NCBI GenBank assembly: GCA_002482565.1
Contig: DLGG01000064.1
Span: 19,284 to 83,283, forward strand
DNA from: Solidesulfovibrio magneticus
GTDB taxonomy: Bacteria; Desulfobacterota; Desulfovibrionia; Desulfovibrionales; Desulfovibrionaceae
Reading direction: 5' to 3'
Length of the DNA stretch: 64,000 nt
Of this stretch, positions 1 through 7,191 are shown one piece after another (within the stretch, counting starts at the first letter, position 1; every line of letters starts with the position of its first letter). The notes under the pieces are model-generated. The model was not told the DNA's origin. It made no database searches and saw only the letters and a program-made list of their open reading frames with translations. Position numbers and translations under genes: made by a program.

Positions 1-144
1 ACAGGGCGCTTCGGCCTCGACGGAGAGCCGCTCTACGAGCTGACCTTCCTGGCCGGCGCGCCGATCCTGGGCATCGACGGTCGGTGGTGGGCTCCGGTGG
101 TCGGTCGGGACGAGCCGGTGGCCCTGGACACCATAAGGGGGTGA
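1..144 (+). CDS. C-terminal fragment of unidentified phage protein
   Basis: Frame 1 is open from the first base to a TGA at 142-144 and encodes the last 47 residues of a protein ending in DTIRG. The start is outside the window. The fragment has a hydrophobic and Trp-rich stretch (GIDGRWWAPVVG) but no motif I recognise. It overlaps the next gene as ATGA if that gene starts at 144, which suggests one operon. Confidence 0.5.
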   Translation, partial: TGRFGLDGEPLYELTFLAGAPILGIDGRWWAPVVGRDEPVALDTIRG

Positions 145-149
145 TGATC

Positions 150-602
150 ATGAGCGTTGTGGATGACGTGCTGTCGCTGTTGACGAAGGGCTATCTGCCC
201 TATGCGGGTCTTGTCGAGGGTGACGCCTATGCTGCGCTCGGGTGCGGTCCAAAACGTCGGCCTCGGTGGTTTTTCCGTGACCGGAAATTCGTTTGTTTGG
301 GCTGTGCCAAGCGATGCAGCGTGGTTGATCCTGTCGGGTTCGAGCTGGTTTTGCCCGTTACGTTTAAAACCAAACGGCTCGTGTATGCGCAGCTCCCGGC
401 CGTATCTGCCCATGAATTGGTCACGAAGAAAGCGCTTCTGACCATCCCGGAAGTGGCATTTGTCCTGTCGATCGGGCGCAGCCAAATATATGATATGATA
501 GAGGAAGGAACGTTGGTTCAACATCCGGTGTCGCCTCCGGCCAGGGTGACGGCGGAGAGTGTGCGGCGGGAGTTGGCGCGGGCGGGGGAGAGTCGCGGTT
601 AA
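150..602 (+). CDS. Phage HTH protein with N-terminal Cys cluster
   Basis: About 150 residues. The C-terminal half (sequence LLTIPEVAFVLSIGRSQIY and following) has the pattern of a MerR/excisionase-type helix-turn-helix: a first helix starting at IPEVA, a turn, and a recognition helix around SRSQIYDMI-like residues. The N-terminal half has CLGCAKRC plus an earlier Cys, possibly a metal site. A GGGGG-type ribosome site at 136-141 favours the ATG at 150; an ATG at 144 overlapping the previous stop is the alternative. The role is probably transcriptional control in the prophage early or middle region. The target is unknown. Confidence 0.6.
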   Translation: MSVVDDVLSLLTKGYLPYAGLVEGDAYAALGCGPKRRPRWFFRDRKFVCLGCAKRCSVVDPVGFELVLPVTFKTKRLVYAQLPAVSAHELVTKKALLTIPEVAFVLSIGRSQIYDMIEEGTLVQHPVSPPARVTAESVRRELARAGESRG

Positions 603-1222
603 AGTTTGCAGCAAAGATATCTCTCTACAAGAGTTTCCCATTCACTTTTTGTTGCTGGAAGCTCTGGACGGTCCTTATATTTCTCATCGTATGGAAAATT
701 GTATGAAATATGTACCAGTGTCACGGAATTTCTGTCGCCAGGAAAAAAAGGAGGACGTCCTGTCAATGCCCCTTGATACCACTGCTCTCTAAAATGATTC
801 TCTATAGGACAATGTGACTTAAAAATACACGGAGACCATTTTAAGCCGTCATGAGACAATAAAATTTCAGAGTTTTGCTTAAATTTTAACAACGAACAAA
901 TGTTCATAAAGACTGAATGCTGGAGCAACGATATTCGCCGATCTTCACGAGAAAAACCGCGTTTCCACATGTGCGGCATTTGGCCAATTTCGTCAAAATA
1001 TGCTTGAAACTTATCGTATTCTGGCCAATGCAGATCAACGTCTTTGAGATTTGTTTCGAATGATTTTTTGACGTGGTTGATATCACCGGTTTGAAAAGCA
1101 CCAACAAAGTCAGATTTCAGGCTGTTTAGGGCTGTACGATGAATATTAACGTTGGCCATGTAGTCATCAAAGCCTTCTTCAACAACAGCATCAGGAAGCT
1201 GAATCGTGTCAAACTTGTTCAT
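599..1222 (-). CDS. AT-rich hypothetical protein (prophage cargo)
   Basis: A 207-residue soluble protein on the strand opposite to the phage operon. The ATG at 1222 is preceded by GGGAG at good distance. Base composition is clearly more AT-rich than the flanking genes, a sign of separate origin. The sequence is rich in aromatic and charged residues, with a Cys-Cys pair near the end (RYLCCKL); I see no signal peptide, membrane segment or known catalytic motif. Its orientation, composition and position between two regulatory genes fit a phage moron, for example a superinfection exclusion or anti-phage gene, but this is inference. Its start overlaps the end of the small upstream gene at 1209-1442. 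Confidence 0.6.
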   Translation of the reverse strand: MNKFDTIQLPDAVVEEGFDDYMANVNIHRTALNSLKSDFVGAFQTGDINHVKKSFETNLKDVDLHWPEYDKFQAYFDEIGQMPHMWKRGFSREDRRISLLQHSVFMNICSLLKFKQNSEILLSHDGLKWSPCIFKSHCPIENHFREQWYQGALTGRPPFFPGDRNSVTLVHISYNFPYDEKYKDRPELPATKSEWETLVERYLCCKL

Positions 1223-1442
1223 AAGTCTCGCTCCCAAAGGCTTTGTCTCGGCGATATGAGAATGCCTTCACCACGTCAACTGGCTTGACGCCTTGCCAGC
1301 GAAATCCTATCTGGAAGGCGTCAGCATCAGTGGGCGCGCCCCCGGCCCCGACAGGGGGATTTTGCGTTTTGAGCGAATACTCGCCATCGGCTTGACCGTG
1401 GGCGACTATCCGGGCTCCCAGGTGCCCTATGTCGTGAGGCAT
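1209..1442 (-). CDS. Small hypothetical protein upstream of AT-rich gene
   Basis: A 77-residue frame on the minus strand from an ATG at 1442; its stop at 1209-1211 lies 14 bases inside the following gene (start 1222), the arrangement of a translationally coupled pair. No good ribosome site is seen before the ATG, so it may be a chance frame or a decayed gene. No known domain is recognised. Confidence 0.3.
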   Translation of the reverse strand: MPHDIGHLGARIVAHGQADGEYSLKTQNPPVGAGGAPTDADAFQIGFRWQGVKPVDVVKAFSYRRDKAFGSETYEQV

Positions 1443-1532
1443 GGGGGCGGCCCACTGACCGCTGACACACCTGGGGGCCTTTTTGTTTGTCAGGCAGAAA
1501 GGCCCGGAACGTCAAATTCAGTGGAGGCCTCC

Positions 1533-2177
1533 ATGTCTACGTCGAAATCTCTCAATCCCCCTGTGTCTATTGAGTTTCTGCCCGGTGAACGTCCTGCCGT
1601 TCGCTCGGTGGAATTGGCCAAGCATTTTGGTCTCCAGCACAAGCATGTGCTGCGAGATATTGAGGGGCTGCGAAAAAAACTGCCCACGGCATTTACTGAG
1701 CCCAACTTTGGGCCGAGTGAATATCAAGACCCAACCGGCCGCACTCTGCCCTGCTACCTCCTCACCCGCGACGCCTTCACCTTGTTGGTGATGGGCTGGA
1801 GTTCTCCCCGGGCCATTGAGTGGAAGCTCAAGTATATCCAGGCATTCAACGCGTTGGAGGCAGCGGCGTTGGCCAATGCGCGAGCCGAGGCTCTGGCCGA
1901 AGGAGCGCGGGCGTGGCTGGACCTGCCGGCCGGAACTCGGGCTTGGCTGCCGCAGGCGCTTGGATACCACGCCAAGGGCCTCAATACCGAGGAGATCGGC
2001 AAGCTGCTCGACCTTACGGGATCGGCCGTGGCCAAGGCTTTGCAACAAGCTCGGGCGTGCGGCATGATTGAGGCCAAGCCTGCATCGTCGCGTAGGCGTC
2101 GTCAGATTGGCCAGGGCCGGCGTCGCAAGGCTCCCGTCATTTCGCAATCCGGCCAGGACGCCCGCGAGGCGCGTTAA
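1533..2177 (+). CDS. Rha family phage regulatory protein
   Basis: 214 residues. The N-terminal part (residues about 20-105) has the pRha pattern: VRSVELAKHFGLQHKHVLRDI, a Phe/Tyr-rich centre, then LLTRDAFTLLVMGWSS and KLKYIQAFNALE. The middle is a helical linker rich in Ala. Residues 135-170 (GLNTEEIGKLLDLTGSAVAKAL) look like a second helix-turn-helix, and the C-terminus is Arg/Lys rich. The start is fixed by GTGGAGG at 1521-1527, five bases before ATG 1533. Rha proteins are phage regulators that interfere with infection in hosts lacking IHF; here it probably controls lysogeny or early genes. The extra C-terminal HTH is less usual for the family. Confidence 0.75.
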   Translation: MSTSKSLNPPVSIEFLPGERPAVRSVELAKHFGLQHKHVLRDIEGLRKKLPTAFTEPNFGPSEYQDPTGRTLPCYLLTRDAFTLLVMGWSSPRAIEWKLKYIQAFNALEAAALANARAEALAEGARAWLDLPAGTRAWLPQALGYHAKGLNTEEIGKLLDLTGSAVAKALQQARACGMIEAKPASSRRRRQIGQGRRRKAPVISQSGQDAREAR

Positions 2178-2377
2178 TGTGCGCCTTGACCGAGGATGCC
2201 AGGCCAGGCGATGTCCTAGACCGTTGCCGCTGCATGACCAGCTTCTTGCTGGAAGCCTTGGGCGAAGGCAATGGGGTTGACGGATCGACGACCTTATCGT
2301 CGCGCGCCGCCAACGGCCTTTGCCTGATCCTGCTGGATATTGACGCGGCCCTGGCCGAAATAACCGAACGGCTTTAA
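2177..2377 (+). CDS. Small hypothetical phage protein
   Basis: 66 residues, started by an ATG that overlaps the stop of the Rha-like gene (TAATG), so translation is probably coupled. The C-terminal half (RAANGLCLILLDIDAALAEI) looks like an amphipathic helix. Three Cys residues lie in the sequence. No family recognised. A strong terminator follows 13 bases after its stop, so it is the last gene of this transcript. Confidence 0.55.
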   Translation: MCALTEDARPGDVLDRCRCMTSFLLEALGEGNGVDGSTTLSSRAANGLCLILLDIDAALAEITERL

Positions 2378-2389
2378 CTCGTTTCCCCC

Positions 2390-2430
2390 GCGCCGGGGCG
2401 GTCCGAAGACCGCCCCGGCGCTTTTCTTTC
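2390..2430 (+). terminator. Strong rho-independent terminator
   Basis: A perfect 14-bp stem (GCGCCGGGGCGGTC paired with its complement, 2390-2403 and 2408-2421) closed by a CGAA tetraloop and followed by TTTTCTTT. It separates the regulatory block from the lysis and structural genes, so those late genes need their own promoter. Confidence 0.93.
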
Positions 2431-2509
2431 CGCCCCCGTCCGCACCGCCCTCTGCTTTCCCCCTCTTGTGAGCGAAAACAGCGCCATCCTATCCGCCAAG
2501 GAGGCGTTT

Positions 2510-2911
2510 ATGAAGTGGTGGCCGTCTGCTTGTAGCTTGGCCTTTCTGTTGGCCTATGGCCTCGTCATCGCCATCGAAATCCGCCAGGGGTGCAAACTCC
2601 GTTCTCGCCTCGAAGAGGGCGATACGGCCGTGGTCGCCCAAGTCGTAAGCGGCGATTCGGTTGTGGTCCTTGTCCCCGTATTGGTCCAGGTGGCCCGTGT
2701 CACAGCCCCTGATCCCCTCTCCGGCGACCCGGAAACACAGGCCATGGGCGAACTGGCGCGCGACTGGCTGACCGCTCGCCTGCCGAAGGGCACGATTGTG
2801 ACCTTGCGGGGAGGGGCGACGAAGTTTTCGCGGACATCCGCCATTGAAGACGCTGGCGGCAACGTCGGTGACGAGATGGTGCAACGCGGGTTGGTGCAGC
2901 CTGCCAAATGA
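2510..2911 (+). CDS. Membrane-anchored thermonuclease-like protein, catalytic residues lost
   Basis: 133 residues from the ATG at 2510, which has AAGGAGG just upstream. Residues 5-23 form one hydrophobic segment (signal anchor). The rest resembles the staphylococcal-nuclease (TNase/OB) fold: VVSGDSVVVL, VARVTAPDP, a helix ETQAMGELARDWLTARL, then GTIVTLRG and a final EMVQRGL strand-helix. Compared with S. aureus nuclease, the Asp of the GD pair is kept, but the Arg before the DTPE motif is Gln, the following Asp is Thr, Glu is Asp, and the late catalytic Arg is not seen. It is therefore probably a non-catalytic binding protein at the membrane. First gene after the terminator; role in lysis or exclusion unknown. 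Confidence 0.6.
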   Translation: MKWWPSACSLAFLLAYGLVIAIEIRQGCKLRSRLEEGDTAVVAQVVSGDSVVVLVPVLVQVARVTAPDPLSGDPETQAMGELARDWLTARLPKGTIVTLRGGATKFSRTSAIEDAGGNVGDEMVQRGLVQPAK

Positions 2912-3030
2912 CACAGGCAAATTGTGTCCGTGAACGTCCGTACCGCTCCAGCCATACAGTATCGACTGGCTTATGATCCGCTCATTCTTGGGGTGAGCGG
3001 CATGGGCCAGCCCCCGATACGGAGGCGCGT

Positions 3031-3891
3031 ATGGGTTTCGTTTTCGGCAAGCGGTCACAGGCCGCATTGGCGAACTGCCACCCGGCATTGCAGGCTGTCG
3101 CCGCGCGGGCGCTGGAGCTCTCGACGCAAGATTTCACGGTCACCACCGGGGCCGGCCTTTGCTTGGCCGTCGCGCCCCACCCGGACCAACTCACAGAGGC
3201 CAAATTCCAGGCCATCGCGGAAGCGTTTCGGCTGGCGGCCCAGGGAATGGGAATCGTCATCCGGTGGAGCGGCGATTTCCGTTTCTTCGGCGATCTTACC
3301 CGGTTTGAGATCGACGAGCCCGTAGGCGGGCAGCAACCGGCGTCTTCCTTGGCTGTCTCGCCGCATCCGGTCACGGCCTTGCCCCCCGCCTCTTCCATCG
3401 CCAACGGTGGACCGGGTTTCGAAAAGACCATTGCCTGGCTCAAAGCGGAAGAGGGTTTAGTCCTCAAGGGGCATTGGGACCCGATCGGACAAGTCTGGGA
3501 CATTGGCCACGGCTACAACCTGACCGCCCATGGCGTCCCCGCCAGCGTCGCCCAAAACCTTACCTGGACTGTCGAGCAGGCCGACAAGGCCTTGCGAGCC
3601 GAGGTAGCCGCCACCATCGCCGAACTGGAGGCGCATTGGCCCCTCTGGGACGATGAATTCGATGCGGTGCGCCAGGCCGTTTACATCGCCGGCGTCTACC
3701 AGCTCGGCGTCGGCAGTGCGGCAAAGTTTCGCAACACCATAGCCTGTCTCCATGCCCACGATTTTGAGGGCGCCGTGCGCCACCTGGAGGCTTCCAGGTG
3801 GGCGCGTCAGACGCCGGCCCGCGTCGGGCGCATCGAACAAATGCTGCTGACCGGCCAGTGGCCGACCAAGGTCAACGGGGTGGTGCTGTGA
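3031..3891 (+). CDS. Phage endolysin: degenerate M15 peptidase domain fused to GH24 lysozyme
   Basis: 286 residues in two parts. Residues 7-95 match the two ends of a VanY/L-alanyl-D-glutamate peptidase (M15): KRSQAALANCHPALQ, DFTVTTG, and IRWSGDFRFFGDLTRFE, but the central zinc-binding portion is missing and the final His of the D-x-PHFE motif is Arg. Residues 128-280 are a T4-type lysozyme (GH24): catalytic Glu141 in EEGL, Asp150 nine residues later as in T4; the usual Thr and GYGH are replaced by Asp157 and GHGY. It cleaves host peptidoglycan at lysis. A Pro/Ala/Ser-rich linker joins the parts. No export signal is seen, so release should depend on a holin. ATG 3031 has GGAGG nearby. Confidence 0.8.
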   Translation: MGFVFGKRSQAALANCHPALQAVAARALELSTQDFTVTTGAGLCLAVAPHPDQLTEAKFQAIAEAFRLAAQGMGIVIRWSGDFRFFGDLTRFEIDEPVGGQQPASSLAVSPHPVTALPPASSIANGGPGFEKTIAWLKAEEGLVLKGHWDPIGQVWDIGHGYNLTAHGVPASVAQNLTWTVEQADKALRAEVAATIAELEAHWPLWDDEFDAVRQAVYIAGVYQLGVGSAAKFRNTIACLHAHDFEGAVRHLEASRWARQTPARVGRIEQMLLTGQWPTKVNGVVL

Positions 3892-4049
3892 CTATCCAGG
3901 AAGCTGCTCAGATCGGCCAGTGCCAGGGCTGCATCTTCCGGCTTATCGGCCCCGGGCCGCATCAGTGCATGGGAACCCAAGTGGGTGACACCGAGTGCCC
4001 GGGACGGTGTGCCCCGGACGCACAACAACCAAAGGAGCAGAACTTGTGA
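3888..4049 (+). CDS. Small Cys-rich phage protein
   Basis: 53 residues, from a GTG overlapping the endolysin stop (GTGA). It has five Cys in the pattern C-x2-C, C, C-x3-C within the first 45 residues (CQGC, HQCMG, CPGRC), which suggests a small metal-binding knuckle. It ends by overlapping the next gene (TGATG). Such small Cys-rich frames are easily missed. Function unknown; the place inside the lysis block suggests a role in late gene expression or lysis, but this is a guess. Confidence 0.6.
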   Translation: MTIQEAAQIGQCQGCIFRLIGPGPHQCMGTQVGDTECPGRCAPDAQQPKEQNL

Positions 4050-4453
4050 TGGACGAGCAGAAACAACCGCAGTCGGCCGCTTCGGTCCCCGCCGCTCTCA
4101 CCCCGGAGACCATCGCCTCGGCCTTGGCAATTTTTGGCGAGGTTGCCAAGACCTTTGCCGCCCCGACCGACCCCCCGCCGCAAGCCATGCCCTCGTCACA
4201 GCCTGTTGCCGCCGAAAAGCTCGGTGAATATGCCGGCCAGGTCATCACCACGCTGACAGCTTCGCCCCTCGAACGGGAACCGCTGCTCACGTCCAGCCGC
4301 TTTTGGACCATGATCGGCACCGTGGCCACCCTGGCCGTCCAGAACCCCATCGGGTTCGAGCTGTCGCCCATTACCCAGGTGTGCATCGCCGGCGTGGCCG
4401 GCATCTACATCGCCGCCCGCACCATCAAGGGCGGCCGGCGGATCGAGGCGTAA
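4049..4453 (+). CDS. Holin-type phage membrane protein
   Basis: 134 residues. The N-terminal 75 residues are Ala/Pro rich and polar; residues about 83-125 contain two hydrophobic segments (WTMIGTVATLAV and ITQVCIAGVAGIYIAAR) followed by a basic tail (KGGRRIEA). Location directly after the endolysin supports a holin. AAAGGAG lies upstream at 4031-4037, so a GTG at 4046 is a second possible start. The long polar N-terminus is less usual for a holin, so a structural membrane role cannot be excluded. Confidence 0.6.
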   Translation: MDEQKQPQSAASVPAALTPETIASALAIFGEVAKTFAAPTDPPPQAMPSSQPVAAEKLGEYAGQVITTLTASPLEREPLLTSSRFWTMIGTVATLAVQNPIGFELSPITQVCIAGVAGIYIAARTIKGGRRIEA

Positions 4454-4454
4454 C

Positions 4455-4865
4455 ATGGATCAATCGCTGGCGGCGACCCTGCTGAAAATCCTGTCGGCCA
4501 TGGACGCGGGCACGATTGCGTTTGTGGCGGGCCTTGTCACGCTCACGCCCATGGGGCTGGTGCTGCTCATCGTGGTCTTCTGGCAGGTCGAGGATCGCCG
4601 TCGGCGAACCGACTTAGCCCGGTATCGCCAGGACATGGACAACCTGCTCAAGACCTACGGCGACGACCTGCGGCTGGTGACCGCCTACTACAAGGACAAC
4701 GTCAAATTGGTCGAGGGCTACCAATCCCTGGCCGCAAGCCTACACGACCAGGTCGTGCTGAATACGCAAGTCATGCAGCGCATGGTGGACGCCATTTGTA
4801 CCAACCAGTTTTGCCCGTCGGGGCGCATTGCCAAGGGCGAAAGCCCCTTGAGGAGCGGACTGTGA
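4455..4865 (+). CDS. Single-span membrane protein with coiled coil (spanin-like candidate)
   Basis: 136 residues. One membrane segment at residues 20-44 (IAFVAGLVTLTPMGLVLLIVVFW), followed by a charged region and a long heptad-like helix to about residue 108, and two Cys near the end (AICTNQFC). This topology is like an inner-membrane spanin, which together with an outer-membrane partner completes lysis in Gram-negative hosts; no partner lipoprotein is evident in the window. The gene overlaps the next by one base (TGATG). Confidence 0.55.
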   Translation: MDQSLAATLLKILSAMDAGTIAFVAGLVTLTPMGLVLLIVVFWQVEDRRRRTDLARYRQDMDNLLKTYGDDLRLVTAYYKDNVKLVEGYQSLAASLHDQVVLNTQVMQRMVDAICTNQFCPSGRIAKGESPLRSGL

Positions 4866-5110
4866 TGAACCTCGAACGCGCGGCCATGGTCGGCCAGAAG
4901 ACCGAAAAAGAGCTTACGGCCAAGGGCCTGGCCATCAAGGCGTCGGGCCTGCGGGACTCGTTGCGCTTGAGCTTGCTGCTCACCACGCCGGTGGAAGAAC
5001 TCAATGACGAGCGCATCGCCTCCCAGGCCCTGGAGCTGGCCGAAACCGTGATCGCGTTGCGGGCCGTCCGCGCCGAGATCGCGGCCATCAACAAGCACCT
5101 GGGGAGCTGA
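4865..5110 (+). CDS. Small helical phage protein upstream of terminase
   Basis: 81 residues, almost entirely helical by composition (ALELAETVIALRAVRAEIAAI). It starts with an ATG overlapping the previous stop and ends three bases before the small terminase. In Mu-like phages one or two small unknown genes occupy this place. No domain recognised. Confidence 0.55.
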   Translation: MNLERAAMVGQKTEKELTAKGLAIKASGLRDSLRLSLLLTTPVEELNDERIASQALELAETVIALRAVRAEIAAINKHLGS

Positions 5111-5113
5111 CCC

Positions 5114-5725
5114 ATGCCCGCCGTGGCCGGACGCCGGGAACATCCCATGGAGACCGTGGAGCGCGCCGAAGAACTGTGGTGCGTGGACGGCCTCACGTTT
5201 GACGAGGTGGCGACGCGCACCCGGGTGGCCGCCTCGACCCTCAAGCGTTGGGCCGAGAAGTATGGCTGGCGCGCCAAGCGCGATGAAATCCGGCAGGCCC
5301 TGGCGTCCATCCGGGCCGACACCATCCGCCTGCGCGCCCGGCTCATCCAGAACTGCCTGGCCAGCATGAACGCCATGGACGCCTTTGCCGTGGCCAAGAT
5401 GGAAGAGATGGCCATCAAGGCGGCCGAACTGTCGGACAAGCGGGCCGAGGCCGCGCCGGCTGGGCTTCCCATGCGCGAGATAGCCACCGAAGCTGACGCC
5501 GTGGCCGCCCTGGAGGAAGCCGTGGGCCTGCGGCTTAACGCCATGCTGGCCAGCCCGGACAAGGTGACCTTGACCACGCTTCGCGAGGTCAAGCAGGTGC
5601 TCGATCTGCTCAAGGACATGCGAGCCGCCGCCGGCGCGGCCGCCGAGAAGACGCCGGGCCGGGAAAACGGCTTGTCCGCCGACACGGCCGACCGGCTGCG
5701 CGCCTTGCTCGGGGGGCAGGCATGA
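5114..5725 (+). CDS. Phage terminase small subunit, Mu gp27-like
   Basis: 203 residues. Residues 15-60 form a helix-turn-helix (LTFDEVATRTRVAASTLKRW followed by AEKYGWRAKRDEIR), typical of DUF1804/DUF3486 small terminases that recognise the phage DNA end. The remainder is helical and probably an oligomerisation region. It overlaps the large terminase start by four bases (ATGA), as in Mu-like phages. The start at 5114 is the first ATG; an internal ATG at residue 12 is possible. Confidence 0.75.
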   Translation: MPAVAGRREHPMETVERAEELWCVDGLTFDEVATRTRVAASTLKRWAEKYGWRAKRDEIRQALASIRADTIRLRARLIQNCLASMNAMDAFAVAKMEEMAIKAAELSDKRAEAAPAGLPMREIATEADAVAALEEAVGLRLNAMLASPDKVTLTTLREVKQVLDLLKDMRAAAGAAAEKTPGRENGLSADTADRLRALLGGQA

Positions 5726-7191
5726 ACGATGCCCCGCTGTTGCCGTATCAGGTGCGTTGGAACCAGGATCGCAACCCGGTCAAGTTCTGCGAGAAGTCCC
5801 GGCGCATCGGCCTTTCCTATGCCGACGCGGCCGAAGCCGCCATGCTGGCCAGCCTCAAGAAGAGCGACGGCGGCATGAACACCTTTTATATCTCCTACAA
5901 CAAGGAGATGACTGAGACCTACATCAAGGACGTGGCCGATTGGGCCAAGCGCCTCAATCTGGCGGCCTCGGAGTTCGAAGAAGTGGTCCTGGAGGATGAG
6001 GACAAGGACGTGCTGGCCTACCGGGTGCGCTTCGCCTCGGGCCAGGCCGTTATCGCGCTTTCGGGCAAACCGAAGAATCTGCGCTCCAAGCAAGGCCGCA
6101 TCGTCATCGACGAGGCCGCCTTTTGCGACGACCTGGAAGAGCTCTTGAAAGCCGCCATCGCCCTGACCATGTGGGGCGGCATGGTGGAAGTGATTTCCAC
6201 CCACAACGGCGAGACCAATCCCTTCAACAACTACATCCTGGACATCCGCGCCGGCAAGCTGCCCTACAGCCTGCACCGCATCACCCTCGACGACGCCCTG
6301 GCCGAAGGCCTCTATCAACGCATCTGCCAGGTGCGTGGTCTGACCTGGTCGCCCGAGGAGGAAGCCGCCTGGCGGGCCAGCCTGGTCGAATTCTACGGCG
6401 AAGGCGCGGATGAAGAACTGTTCTGCATCCCGTCCCAGGGCACGGGCACCTATCTGACCCGCCAGATGATTGAATCGTGCATGTCGCCGGACATTCCGGT
6501 GCTGCGTTGGTCGCCGCCGGCCGTCGATTTCGTGGACTGGCCCGAGGAACGCCGCCACCGCGAGGTCCGGGATTGGCTCGACGCCGAGCTGGGGCCGATC
6601 CTGGCCATCCTGCACCGGGATTCCCGGGCTTACCTGGGCGAGGATTTCGGCCGCACCGGCGACTTGAGCGTCGACTGGCCCGTGCTGGAAATGCCCAACC
6701 TGCAATTGGTGACGCCGTTTGTGCTGGAACTGCGCAATTGCCCGTTTCACCAACAGCGGCAGATGCTCTTTTCCATCTGTGACCGGCTGCCCCGGTTCTC
6801 CGGCGCGGCCCTCGATGCGCGCGGTAACGGCCAGTACCTGGCCGAGGTGGCTCGGCAAGCCTACGGCCCGGAGATCATCCAGGAGGTCATGCTGACCGAG
6901 GGCTGGTACCGGGAACACATGCCCAAGCTCAAGGCGGCCTTCGAGGACAAGACCTTCGTGGCCCCGAGGGATGCGCTCATTTTGGATGATCTGCGCGCGT
7001 TCAAGGTCATCAAGGGAGTGGCGAAAATTCCCGAGGCCCGCACCGGGGCCAAGGGCGAGAAACGCCACGGCGACGCGGGCGTAGCCGCTGCCCTGGCTGT
7101 GTTCGCGGTCAAGACTATCCAGTACGAGCCGTTCACGGTGACCACGGGTATGCCCTACACGGCCGGCAACCTGTTTCGGGGGTTTCGATGA
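5722..7191 (+). CDS. Phage terminase large subunit, Mu gp28-like
   Basis: 489 residues. It is the packaging ATPase and nuclease that drives DNA into the prohead. An N-terminal ATPase domain shows a deviant Walker A (EKSRRIGLSYADA, residues about 24-36), Walker B GRIVIDEAAF (about 130-139) and a coupling motif STHNG. The C-terminal RNase-H-like nuclease shows acidic residues in GEDFGRTGD, LDARGNG and a late GDAGVAAALA. Full length for the Mu family. The gene is flanked by overlapping small terminase and portal genes. Confidence 0.9.
   Translation: MNDAPLLPYQVRWNQDRNPVKFCEKSRRIGLSYADAAEAAMLASLKKSDGGMNTFYISYNKEMTETYIKDVADWAKRLNLAASEFEEVVLEDEDKDVLAYRVRFASGQAVIALSGKPKNLRSKQGRIVIDEAAFCDDLEELLKAAIALTMWGGMVEVISTHNGETNPFNNYILDIRAGKLPYSLHRITLDDALAEGLYQRICQVRGLTWSPEEEAAWRASLVEFYGEGADEELFCIPSQGTGTYLTRQMIESCMSPDIPVLRWSPPAVDFVDWPEERRHREVRDWLDAELGPILAILHRDSRAYLGEDFGRTGDLSVDWPVLEMPNLQLVTPFVLELRNCPFHQQRQMLFSICDRLPRFSGAALDARGNGQYLAEVARQAYGPEIIQEVMLTEGWYREHMPKLKAAFEDKTFVAPRDALILDDLRAFKVIKGVAKIPEARTGAKGEKRHGDAGVAAALAVFAVKTIQYEPFTVTTGMPYTAGNLFRGFR

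Noticed and set aside
1440..1500. Terminator-like GGGGGCCTTTTTG near 1470-1482.
   Set aside because: The upstream arm would need a loop of about 20 bases and pairs only partly; not strong enough to call.
4771..7068. A 765-residue open frame on the minus strand.
   Set aside because: It lies opposite the terminase genes, whose motifs and start/stop overlaps are clear. Long antisense frames are common in such G+C-rich DNA.
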